From contig OZ020522.1 in assembly GCA_963971425.1 (NCBI GenBank), positions 5,802,168-5,866,167 on the forward strand: a DNA stretch of 64,000 nt, in the 5' to 3' direction. The DNA comes from Bryoerythrophyllum caledonicum (lineage: Eukaryota > Streptophyta > Bryopsida > Pottiales > Pottiaceae). A model generated the notes under the pieces. That model ran no database searches and had not been told where the DNA came from. It was given only the letters and a program-made list of their open reading frames with translations. Numbering within the stretch: position 1 is the stretch's first letter; every line of letters begins with the position of its first letter. A program made the translations under genes and the position numbers. Below are positions 12,788 through 26,805 of the stretch, in pieces.

Positions 12788-13275
12788 TTTTGCCTTCCAT
12801 CTTTCGGTCCATGCATCTTTCACCTTAGAAACAAAAAACATATCTGCTGGTTGGCAAAGGTGGGTTGAACAAGGTGGCAAGTATTTCAAAATGTCATTTT
12901 TGGCTTCCAAAATAGTTATAAGTCTTGGAGTCATGTTATGATCGATACAATTATCTACCCAAATAAATTTTGAGTGGCCATGGATATCAGATCGGAAGGC
13001 TTGTGGTTCTATAAAATAATCTAAAAATAGAGTTTAATCCATCCAACCTTTAGGACCTGTACAATAATATACCCCTGGGATGTTGTCATCTAATCCTTGA
13101 ATTGGATAACTACTGTTTGAACTGGTAAATATCAATATAGGAGCTTCAATCATGGATCATTACTCCCATGAGATTCTAATGACCATTGTCATTGAATCTC
13201 CACCCGATACTACTTTGGCATATTTGACTGTTGTGTCACCATGGAAACCTAATGTTCTGCCATTATTCATGTATA

Positions 13276-13423
13276 CCATATTTAACTAAATCTAGACTAT
13301 TCAATCAAATTTGGACTATGCAAAATCTATGACATCCCTAGATTTCCATTGGAAAATCTCCCACTGTCATAGATTTTGCATAGTCTAAATTTGATTGAAT
13401 AGTCCAGATTTAGTTAGATATGG
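13276..13423. mobile_element. 148-bp foldback inserted in the transposase
   Basis: The arms are inverted: CCATATTTAACTAAATCTAG on the left and AGATTTAGTTAGATATGG on the right, continuing inward as GACTATTCAATCAAATTTGG / CTAAATTTGATTGAATAGTC. The transposase reading (..ETHLILNNA then MVYMNNGRTLGFHGD..) resumes directly on the other side, so it is an insertion into coding sequence. The exact target duplication is unclear because the arms end in CCATA/TATGG. Confidence 0.8.
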
Positions 13424-14264
13424 CATTGTTTAAAATAAGATGGGTTTCATCTATATTCTTCATTAGATTTTCATCAAAGCGGTGCCATCTTGAAATCCTA
13501 GATGTAATATTCCTATATGGTACGCAACTTGCATCTCAATTTCTTGTTCTTTTCCAAGACTATAAGTTAGATGACCTCTTTGAGATAAGAGGACAATGTT
13601 TTGAACATGCATGAATTGTTGAATCCAACTGTGGGTCAGCTTTTCAAGCAATAAAACATTGTCTTTAGGATCTCTCGAGAGAGTTTTGTAAGGGGATGTA
13701 GGATCGACTAGGATCATTTTTGCTAATTCAATTAGCAAACAAGGAGAGAATTTCACTCCAATTTTTTTAAAGCGCTTGAATGCATCAAGTAAGAGCGGGT
13801 AGAGCCATTGTACCCATTTAGAGCGCTTGTGACCACAACCAGATGCTGCCTTTATACAAAGCTGCTTTTGTCTTTCAGATTGATTGTGGGTGCATGAAAT
13901 CAGTGGAAATTCTTGTGGCTCTTCAGCTTTGTTGCAATATTGATTATGGAGTGCCCACCAATGAGATGCGCGCATTAAATTTGAGCTTTGCTAACCTCAA
14001 AAATGCTTTGAAAAAGTATGAATGGTGCGGTTGTAGAGACCAAACAAACCATGTACTGATTCGTCTTGCACCATCCAGGTGATGATCCGATTTCGGGTGG
14101 CAATTGTGGACACTTGCTGGAGATGTTGTGGGATTTCTGCCATGAGTCTAAGTGACAAAGTGAAAAAAATCAAAAACTATTGGCCAAAAAAAAAAAACTT
14201 TTGACTGAACGTAGAGGACAATATGACAATTGCAATGCGCATGTCTGTCAACCTTAAAATAACC

Positions 14265-14294
14265 CACAACAACAACAACCACAACAACAACAAC
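14265..14294. repeat. (CAA)n microsatellite
   Basis: About 30 bp of CAA repeats with one interruption. Confidence 0.9.
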
Positions 14295-14740
14295 TTATAC
14301 CCCAACACTATGTTATTTATAATAACATAGTGAAAATGTTACAATCCGGCCTCGGCAAAAAACGAGCCAAGCGACGACGGATCCAGGAAGAGGTGGCCTC
14401 CTCCGAAGGCCCCTTAGTCGTCGGCGATGGAGGCTTTGAAGTGACATCCTCGCCTTGTTGATGGACTGAGGGTGTTGTTGCCCATTGCATGGAGCTCTCG
14501 AGCGCTATCTGAAACACCTACACCGATGCCAATCGACGGCGGCCCCTGGATGACCTCAACTTCAATCGCGTGTCACCAAATTGCTCTAGATTGTAGAAGT
14601 AGTTACACTCTCTTCCAATAATCGCTTGTGCCAAATAGTCTTCAAAATACATTGATAGTCAATAATACAATTTTTATGCATTACTACAACATAGTTGCCT
14701 TTTTTGTACTATTACATTCTTCATGGTAGATAGCATGATT
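14295..14740. other. Short GC-richer unassigned segment
   Basis: The segment 14340-14580 is GC-richer than its surroundings and holds a 66-codon minus-strand open frame (14317-14517) with no recognisable domain. It could be a fragment of a retroelement or gene, but I cannot assign it. Confidence 0.35.
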
Positions 14741-15350
14741 CAACGGCACAAGCGGAAGAGAAGATCTGATTAATTGCACAACGAATAGGCATTGACAAAG
14801 ATGAACATAGAAAATTATAGCAGTATTAAGATGTCCATGCTCCTTCGCATGCCCTCTCATAGACTGTAGTTGACACGCTATGGTGTGTAAGAGTGCGTGC
14901 CAAGGACTGTGGACGTCCTAATCTTCTATGATTTTCTACGCTCATCTTTGGCAGTGCCTATTCATTGTGGAAGTAGTTGTCACCTACAAATTTCCATGGA
15001 TTTCATCCTTCATGACTAAAGCTCTCCGACAACTCTTCATAAAATTGCATGAGTGAACAACTTAGTATGTACGCTACAGACTATCCATTCTAGTTCTTCG
15101 GTACCAAGTTCTTGTTGTTACCAAGCCTTCATTTTGTAAAAAAAAAGTGTAGTATTATAAATTGGGTATACATTGGCAAAATATATTCCATTAATGGTAT
15201 GGCAAATCTCAATTTACAACTATCATTGTCAACTCTTGCATTTGAAACTCGTTCTGGATGTCCTTGCATGGTGTTTTCTGTATATGGAACTCTTACATTC
15301 TTCTCTGATTACCACTTACTTTTGTCTACCTTAGGAACACATCAGTAGAA
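14740..15350. repeat. Palindrome-plus-tail repeat module, copy 1
   Basis: A foldback (about 14760-15010) has arms such as GAATAGGCATTGACAAAGATG on the left, answered by CATCTTTGGCAGTGCCTATTC on the right. It is followed by a 200-bp tail (about 15145-15345) containing CAATTTACAACTATCATTGTC. The same arrangement, palindrome then tail, occurs at 16327-16940. No coding region is supported. Confidence 0.6.
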
Positions 15351-15519
15351 TCTAGAAAATGACCCCCATTTCACGAGAAAACTCTCAAAATATTAAACAT
15401 GATCACGATTTTGTCTGTCCATTGTATAGAGATCTTAGCACTTTTAAGAGTATTTGCACATGTGGTCCGAAATGACCTTAAACTACCCCGGAGGACAAGG
15501 GCTTCTGAGGCAACTTCAG

Positions 15520-15920
15520 TGACGAGCATTGCTAGTATTTGTGTGTTGTCGGCAATATCCACAACCGTTGTGCGCTTTCTTGAGCTTCACTTGAAATTGT
15601 GATGTCGTGTGGGGCTGAAGTTGGAGTCCACGAGCAGTTCTCGAGTCAATTGTAATCTGAGCCAGCATAAGCTATTTGGTGGATGTCACTCGTTTCTCCT
15701 CACAACTAGCCAGTCGTCTCCAACAACATTTTCAGCATTGGGTTGCTTCAAACTCGCATGTGCCAGATAGCTTATGTTGTGCTCAGAGTGCAATTGACTT
15801 GAGAGCTGCTTGTTCACTCCAGCTTCTCGCCCCACACGACATCACAGTTTCAAGTGAAGCTGAAGAAAGCGCACAACGGTTGCGGAGATTGCCAGCAACA
15901 CACAAATGCTAGTAATGTGT
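15520..15920. repeat. Long palindrome with about 150-bp arms
   Basis: The left arm (about 15525-15675) reads ..GTATTTGTGTGTTGTCGGCA..ATGTCGTGTGGGGCTGAAG... The right arm (about 15765-15915) is its inverse: CTTCTCGCCCCACACGACAT..TGCCAGCAACACACAAATGC. The open frames here on both strands are shadows of the palindrome. A direct partial copy of the right arm follows at about 16040-16140. Confidence 0.75.
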
Positions 15921-16039
15921 TTATTTGGAGACGTTAGGAGATGCCCTTATACAAAACATAAATCTCTATGACCATGCGAGGTCTTCGTATGGTCGCTGCA
16001 GTGAGTTGTCCAGTTCGTCTCTAGGTGTCGTCATCATTT

Positions 16040-16145
16040 CACAATTTCAAGCGAAGCTCAAGGAAGTGCACAACGGTGGCGGAGATTGCCAGCAACACAC
16101 AAATGCTAGCAATGCGTTTGTCTGGAGACGTTGGGAGATGCACAA
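16040..16145. repeat. Direct partial copy of the 15.8-15.9 kb palindrome arm
   Basis: The segment containing GGCGGAGATTGCCAGCAACA and ACGTTGGGAGATG matches 15850-15955 in the same orientation with scattered differences, so part of the palindrome has been duplicated about 190 bp downstream. Confidence 0.7.
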
Positions 16146-16326
16146 TTGATACTTCACTTAGAATGAAGAGTAGGTCGTCCTCCCAGTACATAGATGAAGA
16201 CTATAGAGGACACGTTGCTCTCCTCATTACAGCGGTATAAAATTTTGGTTAATCACTCAACTATCAATGAGTGACTTCAAGACTGTGTTTGAGACATCAC
16301 CACTTTTACAGAGTCTATAGCTTGTG

Positions 16327-16940
16327 TTTGTAGAATGAAGTAAATAGTAATCTTTCAGCAACAACTATTTCCACAACGAGTAGGGGTTGAGGAGGTGCAG
16401 CGAGAAAGACATTAGTAGAAACAAAGTTTTCCAAACTCCTTAGCAAGTACCCTTATACATTGCAATTTACACATTGTGGTATGTAAGAGTACTTGTCAAG
16501 GAGAGTGGAAAACCTTGTTTCTACAAGTGTCTCTCACGCTGCACCTCCTCAACCCCTACTCGTTGTGGAATTAGTTGTTGCTGAAAGACTACTATTTACT
16601 TCATTCTTCAAACATTGAAGATCACTCTTCATTGGCAATCGCTTGTGATGCTGGTGATGGTGGGTTCTCCATTCTTGTGTAGATATTATGGTATATTGTA
16701 CTAGGTGGGTTTAGTCTCTCCATTGTGGTGTACAGATATTGGATAGATTAAACCAAGTGTACATTGAAAAACTTTATTCTATTAATAAAGGCAAAAAATT
16801 GCAATTTCCAACAATCATTGTCAATTCTTCCATTTGCAAATTTGTTTTTGATCTCTTTGTACTGTGATTATGTGTTTGGAACCCTTAAAATCATCTTTGA
16901 TTGTCACTTTTGTCATCCTAGGGAATCAAAGTTTAGTAGA
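16327..16940. repeat. Palindrome-plus-tail repeat module, copy 2
   Basis: A foldback with arms 16327-16450 and 16485-16612 (for example ACGAGTAGGGGTTGAGGAGG / CCTCCTCAACCCCTACTCGT) is followed by a 200-bp tail (about 16745-16940) resembling 15145-15345. The centre (AAGTACCC..GTAAGAGTACTTGTCAAGG) also resembles the centre of copy 1. It is probably one non-coding repeat family present twice in 1.6 kb. Confidence 0.6.
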
Positions 16941-18918
16941 AAATGTTAACTCTTGAATGTTCTCAGTTCAAATTATCCACTTCATCTTGAGGAGTCGTCG
17001 TCTTGGTCCAACAATATGAAAAAAAAAGAATCAATCAACAGTTACGAAGAGCCAAGAGCACACCAATATTTGTCATCATCAATTGGGAACTCTGTGACCC
17101 ATAGAATGGACTTGCCCGTACCATCCGCTACAATCCACCATCCGTGCTCTAACCACTTCGAATGCACTTTCTTCGGCATGATGCCCTATAACACAAAGTA
17201 CAATTCCAATTTATGAATTACCATCAACTCCTACAGGTTAAAACATACCAACAGAAAATGCCAAACTTTAATTTCCAATAATTTGATACGCTCACTGTTG
17301 TTGTCATGAAGTTAACAAGTGGTGCTGAAGAAAAGAAATTCTTTAGCTATGTCACATATTTGGAATGGAAACAAAATACTAATGATTAAAAAACTTTTTT
17401 TCAATGGTTTTGGAAGACTCAATAGCCAAATTTGATTCTTACTTTCATATCAATTGTTATTTAAATACAAAATAATAATGCAATTAGGGTGAACAAATTC
17501 AGGACATCCACAATCTTGAATATCAAAATCCTTCAACAGAAACCCTAATTTTGCTTCTCTGAAAACAACGTACCACATAATCTTTTCATATTGCCTTCCA
17601 ACACCAATTCTAAATTCTTTTAATAAAGAATAAGTTCAGTGAAATACAAGATTTCCACTGATAGTTTACTTAACCAATAAGCACTAATAAAGTCTTAAAT
17701 TATTGAACTATTATTACAAAACTATTACAAAAATTTCAAGATGTTCCTTAGTAAGTTGCATACGGCCTACTTCCACACATTCAATTGAAGTACAATTACA
17801 TAGCATGCACAACTTATAATTTCATTGCAAAGATTGTATATTTTTGGCTTCTGTTCATACAAAAACTGAAACACAAAACCAAAAGGACACTCTAATTTCC
17901 ATATCAAAAGTATATTTAAAATACTAAAACAAATAATTCAATTATTTTCCTAATATTTGTAATCAAATCTTCATTTTTCAATGTACATTCCATGACAGTC
18001 ATTTCACTTGTCCCATATATGCAATGCTCACTTTTAGAAACATTCTACCAAAATTTGGTTCAAACATAAGGTGTCAACATTGAAAAGAACACATTCCTTT
18101 CACTTCTTGAATAAAGAATTTGTGTTGTACATTGAATAAGTGTTTGCAAAATTTTCTGGCAATATGATAAGGTAGTTCAACAAAATATTCTATAATTGAA
18201 TTTCCAGAAATGGACCAATTTCCACCCACCTAATGTATACATTGCATATAATGAAGTATAGAACCCCACTCACAAATTTCACAACAACAAAGTCTACAAA
18301 GGTTGGTTCTCGGATTTTAACTATCTCACCATTTCATTTTCAAGTTCTATATTCCGAGCTCATGTTGTTTATTATTCATAATTTCCTATAACTACGAATA
18401 AAAGGATAATACATTTACATTTTATTTTATTTTTAAATAAGTGAAGTTTTTTTTAATTGTGACGCAGTGTAATGCTAAATACTTGCATTACAAACAAAAA
18501 GAAAAAAGAGTTTCAAGAATTACAAACTGTTGACACAAAACCTATTGTTCGAAAGAATGTACCTTGTTTAACTTGTTCCTAGACTATGTCGCACTCATTT
18601 GTCTTCAAAGACTTGCTAGATGCTAGTACACTATCAATATATATATATATATCATTGTTTATTTTTAAAAATATGTTTTTCATAAAATATTGAAACTATT
18701 GGAAACGGTTCTTGAAAATCCTAAGTACATTCACAATTAATTTTGGAAACATTTTTTTAATACTTCCTTCACAAATTTAATGACAAATCAATTTTAATTG
18801 AAATTGTAGTTGCCAAAACTCGAAGCCAAAAAACTCAGTATAACACAGTTGTACAAGTCATGTGTTTCACGATCATTTTCTGTATTTTTAGTAGAAAAAT
18901 CCTTTGAAATTGGAAAAC
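16941..18918. other. AT-rich intergenic DNA
   Basis: No gene is supported. A short (TA)n run lies at about 18637-18652. The 87-codon frame at 16953-17216 has no recognisable domain. Confidence 0.5.
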
Positions 18919-18945
18919 AAGAAGAAGAAGAAGAAGAAGAAGAAC
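18919..18945 (-). repeat. (TTC)n tail of the LINE
   Basis: The plus strand shows about eight GAA repeats, which read as (TTC)n at the 3' end of the minus-strand LINE. A simple-repeat tail instead of poly(A) is usual in several LINE clades and marks the 3' boundary here. Confidence 0.65.
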
Positions 18946-19166
18946 GCCGGTCCTCGAAAGGGGCCGGCGTGAGTAAAGTGTCCGTTCGTTCCACCACTAA
19001 GTCCATGCCCACCGGGCATGGGTTAGTAGTATGGAACTACTTCCCCCTTTCGAGGGTGGACACTATGTACCCAGTAACAAGTAACCAATACCACAGGACC
19101 CAAGGTCCCAAGAAGTCCTAAAAGAGGGGGGGCAAGCGCGGTGACGTGCAAAATGCAAGTGTAGAT
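18946..19166 (-). other. Structured 3' UTR of the LINE
   Basis: The 220 nt between the ORF2 stop and the TTC tail contain a strong stem-loop (CGCCGGTCC..GGGGCCGGCG, 18946-18970), a perfect 7-bp hairpin (CATGCCC-ACC-GGGCATG, 19004-19020), and two longer-range complementary pairs: CCTCGAAAGGGG (18953-18964) with CCCCTTTCGAGG (19044-19055), and AGTGTCC (18978-18984) with GGACACT (19058-19064). The last two pairs interleave, which is a pseudoknot topology. Structured 3' ends are known to be recognised by the reverse transcriptase in stringent-type LINEs. That role here is inference. Confidence 0.6.
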
Positions 19167-22100
19167 CTATGGGGGGGGGTTTAAAGCGTCCGGAAGGGGT
19201 TGATTGTTTTCAAGTTTACGTTTATGAAGGAGGATCGACATAGCATGTTGAATAGCAATAGTGTTAATATTTGAAAAAGTGGTTTTGATTAAAGTGATGG
19301 GGATTTTAAATGTTTCTTCAAGAGTTGTCATTGATGGGATGAAGGTGGTGGCTCTAGCACCCGCGGTGATGACAATGAGGGGGTCTACTTTCCATCCTAA
19401 TGCTTGAATATCATCCAGTAGTGGTTGGTATTTGTTTGTTTTATTTGAAATGGTGTCCGGAGAGAATCTATCATTGCAATATGTGAATTCAATAAATTGG
19501 ATGGTGAGACTAGGGTCAATGTGGTTTGGTGGAGGGTCTTTGTATGAAAGTCCTCTAACACATAGTAGGTCCGGTTTGAGTCTTGCATTACAGTGGCATC
19601 TTTGGGTATGACAGATGCATGGTAATAGCCACGGAGGGACCGTATTTTCTTGTGGGTTGTCATTAAAGGTTCCGGCATTCATGAGAATGAAGCACCGGGA
19701 TTTGGTTGATGATATAAGTAGTTTACGAATAGCCCATACGGCTTTGTTATGTCTTTTAACAATTAGTGAGTGTATATGGGGGTTTTGGCACTTGAGTAAG
19801 ACATGTAGCCATGTGTCAGGGTCCGTGGTGTTACAAATTGAACATGTAATTGTAGGGAATCTTTCTATTCCAAAGAAGAGTTGTTTGCGGGCATTGCCCA
19901 TGTATTGTCCGGTGCGAAATTTGATTAGGCATGTGATTTGTGGATCCGTTATAATGGGGTTTTCCCAGAAATTGTTGGATAGTACTTTATGAATGTTTGG
20001 GTTGCCAGTCCATTTATCAACATTGGGAAAATTTTCTGTAAGTTTTTCTAGGTTATTTACAAGATCATGTTTTTTGAGGTATTTGTCCAAGAATCGTATG
20101 GGGCCTTTATCGGGAGTTTCACCCATAGAGGGCCATTCATATCTATGGAAGTAGTATGGGGTGGCATGGGCGTGTTCGTATGGGTGTTCGGCATTCTTGT
20201 GGGTTTTTTCTCTTCCTTCCTTTGCTAGTTTGTCGGCTTGTTCATTACCGTCAATATTAGCATGAGCTCGGACTTTATGGAGTGTAGTAATCTGTGTACG
20301 GTTTTGGAGCATTTCAACCATAGATGTAAGGATAGTTTTATCCGGGTGACTATTGTGTAAAGTAGGGTGTTTAATATGTGTATTAAGGAGATATAATACA
20401 TTTATGCAATCTGTAAAAATGTGAGCCGGTTCGTTTGGGTATTGAGTGGTGATTATTTTTAGGGTTTTGTGTATAGCCATCATTTCGGCTCTTAGAATAT
20501 TCTGTAGCCCATGTAGTCTTTTACCTAATTTAATTTGTTTGGTAGAGTTGTATATCCCATACCCGGCTTTCTCTCGGTGCCAATGTCCCGGGCTTACTTC
20601 GGTTGGTTCTTTGAAAGAGCCATCAGTGTAGTAACTGAAGTTGGGGTCAAATTTAGGGTCTGTATTAGTTTGGTAGTACGAGAGGGGGAGGCTTAATTTG
20701 GTAATTTGTGATGTGGAGATGTTTGTGTGGGGGGTTTTAGACCATTTTTTGTTACGGTTTACACGGGTTGAAATGGGTGTGGGGGAAGCAGTTGCGGTGT
20801 ATACCTTGTTAATGTTTAGATTTTTTGCTATCAAAGTGAGATGAGTGAGGTTTTCTAAATTACCTATTTCTTGAGTTTGGTGATGTATGCATAGGATACG
20901 TAGGGTTGCTGATTCGAGGCGGGGTGTTTGTAAGTGCGGTGGTATAGTGGGTTCTTTGTAAGTCATAGAGTCGGCTTCGAATAGTACTATAATGTGTGAG
21001 TCCGGGAATGGGCCTATGTGTGGGTTAGAGTTGTGGTACCAGTGAGTGTCGGGAGTGATAATAATGGTGATGTTGTGATTTGGATCATTATTTGCCGCTA
21101 GGCGTGCCCAGTGTGTTGCTTGTTGTGTTTCTTCTTTGTTGTGAGGGTGTGCAAGGCCTATTCCGCTCCATTTATAATCAAAAGCTTTGCCAAGAGAACC
21201 AAAAATCTTATCACGTTCAAATGGAGAGTAGAATTTTGAGATTTTTGTGGAGCATGTAACGGGGGATGAAAAGTATGAGTGTGTGATATTCAGAGATGTA
21301 ATAAGGTAGTCTAGGATAGGATCGGGTAATGTGTAGTGTGCATTTTTAAGGGGGTCATTTTTGGGTATTCGGTAGTTATATCTTTGGTATAGCCAAACAA
21401 TTTCGGTTTCAAATGTTTGGGGTATTGGTTCAATGTTAATGTGGGTTTGGAGTGCGTTGTGATATTGGTTCCACAGCCATTTTAGTCTATCGAGTGGTAT
21501 GGTAATTAAGTGTCTACCATTACCTTCGTATATGTGGGCATTATCTTGTTGTATTTTGATTGTATTTGTTTGTGCTAGGATGTCCGTTTCGGGGTTACAT
21601 TCGGTTGTAAAGATGTTAAGAAGGGGGATAATAAGAGGTGGCGTGACAAATCTTCTATCTCGAGGTTGTGTTTGAGGATGGTGTGCTTGTATGATATTTA
21701 GGTAATAATTGTTTTGAGTTCCAAGGTAGTATTGTGTGAGGATTCCGGTGTTATGTAAGGAAGTAATTGGGTTGTGCCAAGGGAAAAGATTTCTTTGTGG
21801 GAGCCATTTGGCGTAGGTGTTGTTATTGTGGGACCAATGGCATAGGTATGACGTGTGTTGTTTGCTTATGTTGTTAGAGTCAATGTACTTTCTATGTTTG
21901 TGCGCGGTTATGTTGTTTATTGGATGTATGGAAGGATTTTTTAATATATATGGTGGAGGGGCATATGGTCGTGTATGTGGCCGGTTTGGAGGGATTAATG
22001 GGGGGTTGATGTTTGGGTGGGTGTCATTGTGATCGATGATGTATGAGTCTTTGAGTGTGTACGGTGGGGCGTGAGTGGTGCAGGGGTTGGGGCATATAGG

Positions 22101-23585
22101 GAGGCATGGGGGATGACAAAATAATTGTTTAGCAATTTTTAGTGCACTTTTTATTAATTTGTGAGGGGTACCGTAGAATGTTTTGTAGTTCTTGTCGTCC
22201 ATAAGTTGTGTTCCATTTGGTAGTGTGATTTGTTTGAGATCAGTGATGTTTGCGGAGAAAAGTTTTTGTAAGAGTTTGGCGGATAATTGTCGGTCAAGTC
22301 TAGGGAGATTGTGTATTTCATTTGCCCAATTTTGTTCTAGCGGTGCGGGGTCTAGTAGAAAATCTTCTAGTGTGCTTTTTAGGAATGTTTGGCCTTCTGT
22401 TTTGAGTAGAAAAAGTGTGCGGGTAATAGGTGACCGAAGGCAATCAGATTTTTTAAGTCTTTGGAGGTGTTGTGCCCCTCCATATATGGCAAGGATGTGC
22501 CGAAGGAGTCCACTGTAAATTAGCCCTAGTCGTCCCTTGTCGTTAAGTGCATTTTGGAGTTGTTCTCCAATACACCGTAGATAGGCATTTTTGAGGGAGA
22601 AGGCTTCTAATCCAAATAGTTCGTGGGGGAGTTGTGTTATGACATTAGGCGTGCACTTAGGGAGTCCACATACTTTCTTTTGTATGGCTATAATTTTTTT
22701 GTCAAGTTTGTTTATGACGGGCATGGAATAAGGGACCGCATAGAAACTATATGAGATACCCGGTCGTATGACGGTATCAATCATTTTAATTTTTTGTTGC
22801 AATGTTGCCGGACATAGTGCGAGTTCATTACATTGTTTAATAAGTTTTGTAGTAGTAGCGTGAGTTTGAATTTTCCATTTTAACGATGGAACTAGGTTTA
22901 TTCCAAGGTATATGTAGGGTTGGTTTTGGTTTAGTACCGGAATTGGTTGGTTACGGTATTGGATGTTGGTAGCTTGGATAAGGGCTTTGAAGGCGGTCGG
23001 GTTTATTTTGGATTTATTTGGGCATCCAGTTACTGCACATTTTTGGACCCCAAGTTCCATCCCGGTCCATAGACAAAATTTATCTATTTTGTCTAATTGA
23101 ATTTGTAGTGATTTAAGACTCCCGGAGATGGCCACTAGATCGTCGGCATATGCGGTCGAGTTTATGGTGACTTTTGAAGTGCCAAATGTGTAACCATTAT
23201 TACCTCTTTGAAGCCATCTTAGTAGGGGTTCTAGAAAGATAATAAAAACGTATGGGCTTAGTGTGTCGCCTTGGATGGTACCACGTTGGATAGGGATAGG
23301 GCGTGTATTACCAAAGAATTCCCCAGTGTATGTAGTGGTAGACTGGGAGTATATATTGCCAACCAGTGTAATTGCGTCTTCCGGGTATCCAAGATCACTC
23401 ATAATGGCTAGCAGTCGAGGATGGTCAATGGAACCGAATGCGTTTTTGAAATCGATGTAGAGTATGTAAATGTCTTTATTAGTAAATTTTGCATCCTCAA
23501 GAGCGGCAATGAGGGTTTGAAGTTGCCGTGAGGTACTTCTCTCGGCTCTAAACCCTTCTTGGCTTTCGTGTAGTATTTGGTGCAT
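19167..23585 (-). CDS. LINE ORF2, second part: RT, RNase H, Cys/His and PD-(D/E)xK-like region
   Basis: This 1472-codon frame is the C-terminal two-thirds of ORF2, separated from the first part by a frameshift. The reverse transcriptase shows YIDFKNAFGSIDHPRL (block A, Asp45) and TAYADDLVAISG (block C, Asp148/Asp149). An RNase H domain follows with YTDGSF (Asp988), LRAEMMAI (Glu1034), IFTDCINVL (Asp1059) and NEQADKLAKEG (Asp1118). Further on comes a Cys/His cluster (CSICNTTDPDTWLHVLLKC), then RLKPDLLCVRG (Asp1339), IQFIEFTYCNDR (Glu1366) and NKYQPLLDDIQALGWKVDPL. That order resembles the restriction-like endonuclease region at the C-terminus of Dualen/RandI-type and RLE-type LINEs. The ATG at 23585 is an internal Met, not a true start. 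The RT and RNase H calls are secure; the second nuclease is inferred from motif order. Confidence 0.85.
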   Translation of the reverse strand: MHQILHESQEGFRAERSTSRQLQTLIAALEDAKFTNKDIYILYIDFKNAFGSIDHPRLLAIMSDLGYPEDAITLVGNIYSQSTTTYTGEFFGNTRPIPIQRGTIQGDTLSPYVFIIFLEPLLRWLQRGNNGYTFGTSKVTINSTAYADDLVAISGSLKSLQIQLDKIDKFCLWTGMELGVQKCAVTGCPNKSKINPTAFKALIQATNIQYRNQPIPVLNQNQPYIYLGINLVPSLKWKIQTHATTTKLIKQCNELALCPATLQQKIKMIDTVIRPGISYSFYAVPYSMPVINKLDKKIIAIQKKVCGLPKCTPNVITQLPHELFGLEAFSLKNAYLRCIGEQLQNALNDKGRLGLIYSGLLRHILAIYGGAQHLQRLKKSDCLRSPITRTLFLLKTEGQTFLKSTLEDFLLDPAPLEQNWANEIHNLPRLDRQLSAKLLQKLFSANITDLKQITLPNGTQLMDDKNYKTFYGTPHKLIKSALKIAKQLFCHPPCLPICPNPCTTHAPPYTLKDSYIIDHNDTHPNINPPLIPPNRPHTRPYAPPPYILKNPSIHPINNITAHKHRKYIDSNNISKQHTSYLCHWSHNNNTYAKWLPQRNLFPWHNPITSLHNTGILTQYYLGTQNNYYLNIIQAHHPQTQPRDRRFVTPPLIIPLLNIFTTECNPETDILAQTNTIKIQQDNAHIYEGNGRHLITIPLDRLKWLWNQYHNALQTHINIEPIPQTFETEIVWLYQRYNYRIPKNDPLKNAHYTLPDPILDYLITSLNITHSYFSSPVTCSTKISKFYSPFERDKIFGSLGKAFDYKWSGIGLAHPHNKEETQQATHWARLAANNDPNHNITIIITPDTHWYHNSNPHIGPFPDSHIIVLFEADSMTYKEPTIPPHLQTPRLESATLRILCIHHQTQEIGNLENLTHLTLIAKNLNINKVYTATASPTPISTRVNRNKKWSKTPHTNISTSQITKLSLPLSYYQTNTDPKFDPNFSYYTDGSFKEPTEVSPGHWHREKAGYGIYNSTKQIKLGKRLHGLQNILRAEMMAIHKTLKIITTQYPNEPAHIFTDCINVLYLLNTHIKHPTLHNSHPDKTILTSMVEMLQNRTQITTLHKVRAHANIDGNEQADKLAKEGREKTHKNAEHPYEHAHATPYYFHRYEWPSMGETPDKGPIRFLDKYLKKHDLVNNLEKLTENFPNVDKWTGNPNIHKVLSNNFWENPIITDPQITCLIKFRTGQYMGNARKQLFFGIERFPTITCSICNTTDPDTWLHVLLKCQNPHIHSLIVKRHNKAVWAIRKLLISSTKSRCFILMNAGTFNDNPQENTVPPWLLPCICHTQRCHCNARLKPDLLCVRGLSYKDPPPNHIDPSLTIQFIEFTYCNDRFSPDTISNKTNKYQPLLDDIQALGWKVDPLIVITAGARATTFIPSMTTLEETFKIPITLIKTTFSNINTIAIQHAMSILLHKRKLENNQPLPDALNPPP

Positions 23586-23611
23586 TTCTCCATAGGCCGA
23601 TAATATTGATG

Positions 23612-26803
<3,192 letters not shown>

Positions 26804-26805
26804 TA

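Larger units (their letters stand above)
12424..14143 (-). pseudogene. pogo-like (Tc1/mariner) DDE transposase, broken
   Basis: Reading the minus strand from an ATG at 14143 (MAEIPQHLQQV) gives a decayed transposase ending near 12424. The DDE_1-type core is clear: NIDETHLI at about 13456 (first Asp), FIWVDNCIDH at about 12960 (second Asp), and LPPCSTHLCQPADMFFVSKV at about 12860 (third Asp). These are the signature blocks of pogo/Tigger-type transposases. All three acidic residues are still present, but stops, frameshifts, a 148-bp foldback insertion (13276-13423) and a 57-bp tandem duplication interrupt the frame. The longest intact piece is 170 codons (13463-13975). Confidence 0.7.

Noticed and set aside
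15371..16240. Overlapping short ORFs on both strands
   Set aside because: They arise from the long palindrome and its partial copy, and no domain is visible.
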